Shown here one piece after another: positions 56,150 through 64,000 of a DNA stretch of 64,000 bases (its first letter is position 1; each line of letters opens with the position of its first letter). Source of the stretch: Tolypeutes matacus (taxonomy: Eukaryota > Chordata > Mammalia > Cingulata > Chlamyphoridae). The stretch spans positions 2,945,511-3,009,510 of the forward strand of contig JAKSZT010020697.1 in assembly GCA_026826555.1 (NCBI GenBank), written 5' to 3'. A program made the translations under genes and the position numbers. A model generated the notes under the pieces. It did no database searches and had not been told where the DNA came from. It saw only the letters and a program-made list of their open reading frames with translations.

Positions 56150-59099
56150 CACAGGGAACAATCACAAAGTGCAATTATTTATCTCTTAAGGAGATAAGAA
56201 AAGCTTTCATTGTTCTTTCATCTGCTTTACTCCATAAATTTGTATAAAATTCTTTCCAGACATAATAACCACTGGCATGCTACTTTATATGCATGTAAAC
56301 CTGATCATTCTTAACCAATAATAAATTGTTTTCTTTCTTTCTTCTTCATTGGTATGGGTTTTGTTTTTTTGTAAGGAGAATTGTTTTGTTTCCTGAGTAT
56401 TTGATAAGAAGATATGAGTGCAGTGCTTTCAAATCAAACATCAAACATGTGAGAGACTTATGGAATCAGAATATCAGATTCAGTGAACATTATTTCAAAT
56501 TGTTCTAATATAAATGAAATCAATTTATTTTATAGTATTTACTTTTCTTTTATAATAGTAATAGATCATTTTAATTTATTTTTAAAAAATACTGAAGCCA
56601 GACTCTCTTCAGCACATGGACAGCAAGGATGGAAGATTGGAGCAGTATTTTTAGGGAATGGTGTTCCAAGTCAGCATGGTGTTCTTCTGTCATGTCTCTC
56701 TGGAGCACATGTAAAGCTGGAAATGTTACTTCTGCTTGGCTCCCAAGGCACAGATCAAGGTTGGCAGCTTCATCACTGCCTTCTACAGGCTCTCCCTCCT
56801 GACAGACTAAGTTGACCTGCTCAGCAGGACACTCCAGTTACCCAGGAGGGGCTGTTTGCAAGCCTGTTGTGCCAAGCTGGAACAAAGCATGATGTACTTC
56901 CAAGGCAATAGCCCTCAGGAAACCTCTGGAACATCAGAGTACCTCTCATCTTCATTTCTATTTTCTCCTGCAGGGAATCTATGCAAATGAAGCATTCTAG
57001 GAATGCAATTAGCAAATTTTTGAGTGGGGCCAAAATATGGCTATCTACTGAGACACTAGTACATGAGAACTTAATGTAGTATGTCCTGAACATTTGGAGA
57101 GAAGCAGGATTTTTTTTCCTCTGAATTGAAATTGCTAACAGGCACTTGAAACTCTAAAATTTTATGTTAGAATAATAGTTGAAATTTGCACTATTTAAAA
57201 ACCTGTTGAGTGATAATCCCTTCACATTTTTTTAAATATGAAGGAAAAATACATAAATTCTGGATTTTATGTCTTTCTGTCCTTATAGGCCTTGTTCAAT
57301 TTTAGGTGATTTGCAGGCATATATCCTCCTATTATAACTTTGGTGGAGATAATCAGATTTTGTTGCTGCATTTATTTTGTCTGCCTCCATTTTTCCTACC
57401 ACTTACTAACAGTTACTTGATCCTTGCTCAGATCAGCAATCCAGAGAAGCAGAAAGCAGGGAAATGAACAAGTTAGTGTTTAATATTTTTCCAGATACAA
57501 CTGCTAACCCTACCAAAGTCTAGTAGGTTTTCATCTTTTTCTGCTTACTCTCTGTTCTCTCTAATGGGATTCAACTGATGGAGGCTCACTGTTCCAAGGC
57601 TGTACTTTATTATTTCAGATCACCTTGTTGAAATTTATATCACTGTTTAAAATCATGGGTTTGCTTTTACTTCATAGGACTAATTTTAAAATTACATGCA
57701 ATGTTAACTTTAAAGCATTTGCTGTAGATAATATCATTAAACATATACGTACTTTTGATGTTAACATGGTAAGAATAAGAGTAACATTTCAGTTTTCAAA
57801 AATAGGGTGTTAAAACCCCACTGCTGTTGGAAACAGGCTTTGCACAGGATTCTCCATACCAATAGCTGGTGACCCAAAAGCCATATTTCTTTCCTTCTGA
57901 AAGTCACTGAAGACACAGAGGGCCTGTATGTGTAATTCTTAGAGTCTCCTGAGAGCTGTCTCTCTGGCTGAGAGTGCTGGCTGCACTAGGAACACCACCC
58001 CCAGCGAAACAGGACTTGCTGGGAGGCATTTGGGCTGGCCTGAAAATATGTCAATATTTACACTCTGGTAAACTACCTGTGGCAATTTGCCTTGGAAATA
58101 ATGGAGGCTACAGGACAGATCACCTGCATAGAATTCCGTCTTCTCTCAGACAAGACTATTAACACTAAGGAATCTGAATAGAGGACAGGAGAAATAAAAA
58201 TGCACTTCTCAGAATACTACAAATTTATATAAAGATGAGAAAGGCACCCACCCAAATCCACTCCTCACTTTTGGCAGCAATTATTAAGGGGAGAAAGAGA
58301 AGCAGACAAAAATGTTATCTTAGTCTGAAACACCTTTGTTTTCAGAGTGTTGGGATCCTAAAAAAAAGCTGTGAGGGGCAACACCTGAACTTATTACAAC
58401 AATGATATTTAGCTCCTTCTCTCCCCACCCCATTCCCTGTTTCAAAGATAGATGTTTTTAAATTTGGTTTTTATTATTTAGAGTTTCTGAAATTGCCATC
58501 TTAATTAAGATTTAAAACATTTTTAAACTTTCAAAAAAAAAAAAAAAAAAAAACTTTCCATTTAGCTTATTTCATTTTCTAAACGAGTTTTTTTCAAAAT
58601 ACAATGTTTTACCTTTATATTTAAAGAAAATATGTTTCTATTTGAATTATTTGCCTTTTTAAAAATTGTATGATTATGTTTCTGTATATAGGGGCATTTT
58701 TATAAAAATATCTTAGGAAATTCATCTTCTTGATAAGCCCAATGTATCTGCCAACTTGTTGCCTAGAAAATAAGGACCACTTTAAATTAATACTAATAGA
58801 ATTACTGTCATTAAATATTTTATAGTCCTTGATTGGAAATTGGCCCCAAACCCCTTAAATTATAACAGCATACCCTGCCATTGAAACTGTAGTATTTCTC
58901 CCTATTTCATTTGGCTGTTTTTTTTAATTATAAATTATACTAAATTCATTTTTGTTTATTGGCTTGAACATTGGTTTATACTTTCCTTCCCTCACACATT
59001 CATTTCAACTCCATTAGTAATTATTTTATTAATTAACAATTTTTTAAACTTAGGTACTATTAATACTGTGTTAAAAATAGATGTATCATCAAAAATTAT
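56150..59099. other. Unclassified, apparently single-copy DNA
   Basis: About 2.95 kb with no L1, SINE or LTR that I recognise and no coding pattern. 56590-57100 and 57830-58180 are less AT-rich. ORFs at 56483-56815 and 57974-58162 lack recognisable domains. An A run of about 21 at 58532-58553 is flanked by ACTTTC on both sides. It may hold intergenic or intronic sequence or very old repeats. Confidence 0.5.
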
Positions 59100-61205
59100 T
59101 AAACTGTACCTTCTAAATTGTAAACTATACTGTAAACCATTGACAATGTTTAGTAGCTATGTTTCACTATCTGTATAACAGCTATAACAATGCTACCATC
59201 CACACACACAAAAAAGGTTTTAATATGGGGTGAGGAAAGGGGAAGGAGGTTGGGTATATGAGAGTCTCTAGTATTCTGTGTGTGACTCTGCTGTGACCTA
59301 AAACTTCTTTGAAAATTAAATGAAAATTTGGGAGACACTGGGGAGTGAGAGGGAAAAGGTGCCATGGTACAGATTGACAATCGATAATGCAGTGATAAAA
59401 GGAAAAAACAATAATAATTAAAAGAAAAATTTTTTTAATTTTTTTGTTTTTTTCCCATTTTTTGAATGTCCCAATCCTTTAACCTTATTTTATTTTTAGG
59501 TTTTTTTTTTCTGAGTTTCCATGTATTTCATCTCTTACATTTAAGCTTATCTTTATTATTTCATTTTCCTATTAATTGTATTTGGCTATTGTATGGGCTT
59601 CATCTTCAAGGAAGGTTTAGATCACAGAAGGGTTACTACGGAGGCATCAGAGGATCATTGGTGAGGGTGTCTGGGATGGGGGTTTCATGGGAGGAAGTTC
59701 ACCTGAATATACATGAAAGATATATAAAATTGTTCAAATGATCAAGGGAGGGGGCATGGTCACGGTGGCTAGACAATCACTCAATAAATGAGGGAATACT
59801 GAATTCCCAGCCTGGAGAGCTCTGCCATATTCTCCATGGGAGCAGCAACAGTCCCCTGAGTGCAGGGGCAGTGTCTGGCAAAGGAGGATGGTCCACTGAT
59901 GGGTTCTTGATATTGATGACTAGCCTTATGAGTCTTTGCTCTTGTAATTGAAATTTAGACAACTGTTATGGGGTGCCTAAGGGTTGCCACCTGAGAGCCC
60001 ACTTGTTGCTCAAATGTGGCCTCTCTCTAAGCCAAACTCAGCATATGAATGCATTACCTTCCCCCCAGCATGGGACATGACTCCCAGGGATGAGCCTCCC
60101 TGGCAACGAGGGATTAATACCAAGTACAACTGGCAATATGACTGGAAAAAGACCTTGAATAAAAGGGGGAAAAGGTAAAGACAAATGAGTTCATGTGGCT
60201 AAGAGACTTCAAAGAGAGTCGGGAAGTCATCCCAGAGGTAACACACACAACTCAGTAGGATCTCATAGAACATCAAAGGGGATATCACCCCACACATAGG
60301 AGCTCCTGAGGGCTCTGGAGACATCCAGGTCCTATATAAATTGGGATAGCTCCAGAGATTGATGCCTTATCAGTGGACTCTACTTCGGAAACTGTGCTCC
60401 TGAGAGTAACAGAGTTGGACTCAAATAAGTCCTCCCTGCACATGGTCCATCAGTCCTTCTATTCAAACCTATATGTGATGCTGGAGTCTGTAGGTGTACT
60501 TCCAGAGACTGGAGCCTTTGGCCTGCCCATGTGCCAGCTGTGTCTGAAATCTCAGTGGAGCTGCAACTCCTACTCTATAGCTCAACTGACTCACCCAAGT
60601 CACCTGGTGAGGAGATGATGATGGACACTGGCCATCCCAGGGAATGGAGAGAGCCTGCAGCTGCAGGCAAGATAATCCCATCCACCCTATCTATAGGATA
60701 TAAGCCCCCTCTCACTTGGAGGTCGAGTGGACATCACCATCCCAAACTCCTCAGGATTGGGGGAAGAGCTATGGACCTAAGTGGACTTAATGGTGTTCTG
60801 TTGTAGACATATTGTGATTCAAGCAATGGAAGAAATTACAACAGTGAGGTGGAGCCAGTGGCCACTGGTTGCTTTTAGGGCAGGGAATGGAAAAGCAGTT
60901 GTAATGCAGGTGCTTTTTCAGGATTTGGGGATTATCCTGAGTGACATTAAAATGACAGATATAGGCCATTTTACATAAACATATAACATGCAGTTCTGTG
61001 TGGGAGAGAGTGTGGTCTACAATGTGAACTATGGTCCATGCTTAGTGGCAAAGCTTAGTGGCAATGTATATCCATTGCAGGTGATGAGCCACACTAATGA
61101 AAGATGTTTATGTGGGATGTTATGGGAGGTGTGGGAGGTGGGGAACATGGGAATCCCTGTAATTTTTGTGTAACATTTTTGTAATCTAAGCATCTTTTAA
61201 AATTA
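59100..61205 (+). mobile_element. Long L1 3' UTR module, copy E
   Basis: Complete order: tail-like block (59110-59300, AATATGGGGTGAGG, GTATATGAGAGTCTCTAG), spacer, long module (landmarks CTCAGCATATGAATGCATTACC at about 60040, GGGACATGACTCCCAGGG, GGACCTAAGTGGACTTA), and the final ATGGGAATCCCTGTAATTTTTG tail with an A-rich end near 61200. It is the closest relative of the inverted copy at 26709-28049. Its 5' limit lies near the same point as copy A. Confidence 0.8.
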
Positions 61206-61681
61206 AAAAAATACACTGGAAGCACATAACAGCAGATTTGAACAGGCAGAAGAAAGAATTAACGATGTGGAAGACAGTATATCTGAAATCTAACAGTAGT
61301 ACATATAGATAAAAAGAAAGAAAAAATAAAATAAGGACCTAGGAATTTGAATGACAACATGAAATGCACAAACATATGCATTATAGGCATCCCAGAGGGA
61401 GAAGAGAAGGGAAAGGGGACAGAAGGAGTGTTGGAGAAAATAATGGCTGAAAACCTCCCAAACCTATTGAGGGAGATGGACGTACATGTCCAGTAAGCAC
61501 AGTGCACCCTGAACAGTGTAAATACTAACAGGTCTACTCCAAGTCATATATTGTCAAATTCTCCAGTGCTTAGGAAAAAGAAAGAATACTGAAAGCAGCA
61601 AGAGAAAAGAGAACTACCACATACAAGGGAAGATCAATAATATTACATGCTGGTTTCTCTTCTGAAACAGTAGAGGCAAGA

Positions 61682-61945
61682 ATGCAGTGGTATGACATAT
61701 TTAAGGTGCTGAAAGAAAAATTCTTCCAGCCAAGAATACTCTATCCAGCAAACGTGGCACTCAAAAATAAGGGAGTGTTCAAAATATATACTGATAAACA
61801 GAAATTAAGAGAGTATGTCAATAAGAAACCTGCATTTCAAGAAATACTAAAGGGAGATCTGAAGGTCAAAGGGAAAAACAAGAGAGAGAGAGAGTTCAAG
61901 GAGAGTGTAAGAAAAACTAAAAAGAAAAATAAAAACAACACATGA
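61682..61945 (+). pseudogene. L1 copy 6 ORF1 C-terminal domain
   Basis: Open for 87 codons. Motifs FFQPRILYPANVALKNKG, YTDKQKLREYVNKKPAFQEI and a highly basic C-terminus mark the ORF1p C-terminal RNA-binding domain. Upstream, 61210-61680, holds frameshifted coiled-coil and RRM sequence. A spacer of about 40 bp leads to ORF2 at 61988. Confidence 0.83.
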
Positions 61946-61987
61946 CTTATATGAACCCAAAGAAAATAAGCTAATGTAAGTAATTTC

Positions 61988-63352
61988 TTGACAGTAATAA
62001 CATTGAATGTTAATGGAATAAACTCATCAGTCAAGAGACACAGATTGGCAGAATGGATAAGGAAACATGACCCATCAATATGCTGTCTACAAGAAACTCA
62101 CATTAGACCCAGAGATTCAAGGAGGCTGAAAGTAAATGGTTGGAAAATAGTTTTACAAGCAAACAATAACCAAAAAAGGGTGGGAGTAGCTGTAATAATA
62201 TTGGACAAAATAGACTTTAAATGTAAAACTACTGTAGGAGACAAAGATGGACACTATATATTAATAAGTGGGGTAATCTATCAACAAGAAAGAACAATCA
62301 TAAACATTTATGCACATAACAAGGGTACTTCTAAATACATGAGACAAAAAAAGGAAAAATTAATTAGATAAATAGATGTATCTACAATTATAGTGGGAGA
62401 CTTTAATACACTATTATCATCATTAGACAGACATCTCAAGAGAGAATAAACAAAGACTGAATAATATATTAGAGGATCTGGGCCTAATAAAGACATACCA
62501 AATACTACCCCCAAATACAGTGAGATATATATTCTTCTCCCATGCACATGGATCATTCTCCAAGATAGACCACATGCTAGGCCACAGAACCACACTCAAT
62601 GAATTCAGAAAGTTTGAAATTATACAAAGTAATTTCTCTGACAACAATGGAATGAAGATGGAAATCAATGAGGGCCAGGGAACCAGATTAGGCACAAAGA
62701 TATGGAAGTTAAACAACACACTCTTAGACAAACAGTGGGTCAAGGAAGAAAACTCAAAAGAAATCAGTAACTACCTTGAAATGAATGAAAATAAGAACAC
62801 AACATATCAAAACCTATGGGATGCAGCAAAAGCTGTACTGAAAGGGAAATTCATAGCCATAAATGCATATATCAAAAAGAAAGAGATAAAATTAAAGATG
62901 TACCTGTGCACCTGGAGGAATTAGAAAAAAAACAACAACAATCTAACCCCAAAGGAAGTAGAAAGAAGGAAATAACAAAGATTAGAGCAAAACTAAATGA
63001 AATTGAAAATAAGAAAGCACTAGAAAATATACACAAAACCAAAAGCTGTTTCTTTGAGATCAATAAAATTGAAAAGCCCTTAGCTAGAATAATGAATAAA
63101 AATGAATGAAGATGCAGTTATACAAAATAAGAAACTAGGAAGGGTATATCACCACTGACACCACAGAAATAAAGAGTATCATGAAAGGGTACTTTGAAAA
63201 ATTGTATGCCAACAAGATGAATAACTTAGAGGAAATGTACAAATTCCTAGAAACACATGAGCAGCCTACATTGATGAAAGAAGAAATTGATGAACTCAAC
63301 AGACCAGTCACAAGTTATAAGGTAGAATCAGCCATCAAAAAGCTCCCAACTG
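61988..63352 (+). pseudogene. L1 copy 6 ORF2 endonuclease with well-preserved start
   Basis: ATG at 61988 opens MTVITLNVNGINSSVKRHRL and stays open for 127 codons. It includes the active-site region CCLQETHIRPRDSRRLKVNG, then KIDFKCK and NIYAHNKGTSKYMRQ. A frameshift near 62360 follows. The second half of the endonuclease is open at 62520-62924 ([26 protein letters not shown]), with Asn where SDH normally carries the catalytic His. The sequence ends before the RT palm. Confidence 0.85.
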
Positions 63353-64000
63353 GGTTGGTCTACAGGAGGAATTATTTTGGGTCCTGCATTTGGCTAAAAA
63401 AAAAAAAAAAAGTGAGGTCACCTCAACAAATGAAAAATAAATTCTTTTTAATTTAGTTTAATAGATAAAAGCTGCTTCAGGACCTGCATATAGAACCCTG
63501 TGGGGAAATTCATTGATAAACACAAGTAGGCAGGAAGAATCCAAGTGGACCCTAGGGGAATCATTGAACCCCCCTTAGCTCTGTTTGACTGCTTGCCTGT
63601 GTGGATCTTTGGTTTCTCTCTGTTACTTTCTGCTCTATTGTTATTATTTCCTTTTTCCTCCCCCCTTCCTTTTTCCTTCTATTTTTTTTTTTAAATAGGT
63701 GCTGCCGGCTGGTCGCTTCTTGGCTGGGCTTCTTATTCAGTAATTTCCCACTCGCTGTATGTATTGATTCTGTATTAAAAATTATTGCTTATCCTTCCTG
63801 CATCTTTCTGCCTTCTGTTTTCTGTTGTGGCTCTTAGAGACAACATTTTTTCATAGGCCCACAACTTAAGGGTGTCAATTTCTATCCCATCTGTTTTGTT
63901 TTCTTCTTCTTCTTTTTTCTTTTTTTTTTTATTAGTATTAACTTTTTCCTTTCAGACCTTTCTCTACTATTTCTCTCCCTCCTCATAATTCTAGCCTTCT
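63353..64000 (+). other. Unclassified sequence with pyrimidine-rich tract
   Basis: Contains an A16 run near 63397-63412, a neutral part (63480-63600), then T/C-rich sequence to the window end. The order resembles the end of a type I L1 5' UTR (compare 7700-8500), but I cannot align it with confidence. It may be the 5' UTR of another L1 subfamily running out of the window. Confidence 0.35.

Larger units (their letters stand above)
61206..63352 (+). mobile_element. L1 copy 6, truncated at both ends
   Basis: Starts in the ORF1 coiled coil (TACACTGGAAGCACATAACAGC) immediately after the copy E tail. Continues through the ORF1 C-terminus, the ORF2 endonuclease and the start of RT fingers, then stops abruptly at about 63352, where unrelated sequence begins. 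It keeps the longest coherent ORF1-end and endonuclease-start frames in the window. Confidence 0.85.

Noticed and set aside
56975..56990. ATGCAAAT octamer as an enhancer site
   Set aside because: A single 8-bp match in AT-rich DNA is expected by chance.
58532..58553. A21 run flanked by ACTTTC as the tail of a retroposon
   Set aside because: No body sequence precedes it that I can assign, and a 6-bp flank match is too short; left as a simple repeat.

Overview
This is mammalian nuclear DNA with no intact host gene. It is AT-rich and built almost entirely from nested retrotransposons. Several tRNA-derived SINEs with a CCATATGG-type head and an (AAAT)n tail, plus one long SINE resembling the armadillo DAS-III family, point to a xenarthran. 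A sloth fits the short SINEs somewhat better than an armadillo, but that rests on memory and was not checked by a database search.

Layout. 1-28806: head-to-tail plus-strand LINE-1 (L1) copies. Between and behind them lie copies of a very long non-coding L1 3' UTR module. One L1 (7105 to about 16712) keeps its 5' UTR, broken ORF1 and ORF2, and a 2.9 kb 3' UTR. It is itself hit by a SINE (11356-11559) and by a small polyadenylated retrocopy (10770-10963). 26709-28049 is an inverted 3'-UTR-module copy nested in another copy. 28807 to about 35700: a decayed class I endogenous retrovirus (pol RNase H/integrase, env, 3' LTR), with a hAT-type MITE at 31762-31936. 35981-37194: a retrocopy of SMAP1 exon 1 plus the start of intron 1, ending at an intronic poly(A) site. 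37309-53539: one minus-strand L1 split by nine recognisable insertions (six SINEs or SINE-bearing units, a solo LTR, a near-full-length minus L1 and a plus L1). 53540-56149: old L1M pieces and a MaLR LTR. 56150-59099: the only large stretch with no repeat I recognise. 59100-63352: another 3' UTR module followed by an L1 with a well-preserved endonuclease start. 63353-64000: an unclassified pyrimidine-rich sequence.

The main biological interest is in the L1 regulatory ends. Elements with closely related ORF1 starts carry two unrelated 5' UTRs. One contains a tRNA-Gly-like segment with RNA polymerase III box A and box B plus a long pyrimidine tract (7.1-8.6 kb and 48.0-49.4 kb). The other is built from tandem monomers of about 395 bp (45.3-46.7 kb). 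Their 3' UTRs also differ: a long two-module form accompanies the first, a three-module form the second. This looks like modular replacement of L1 ends in one lineage.

No protein in the window appears functional. Features are therefore given as mobile elements and pseudogenes. Boundaries fixed by target-site duplications (TSDs) are exact; the others are approximate.
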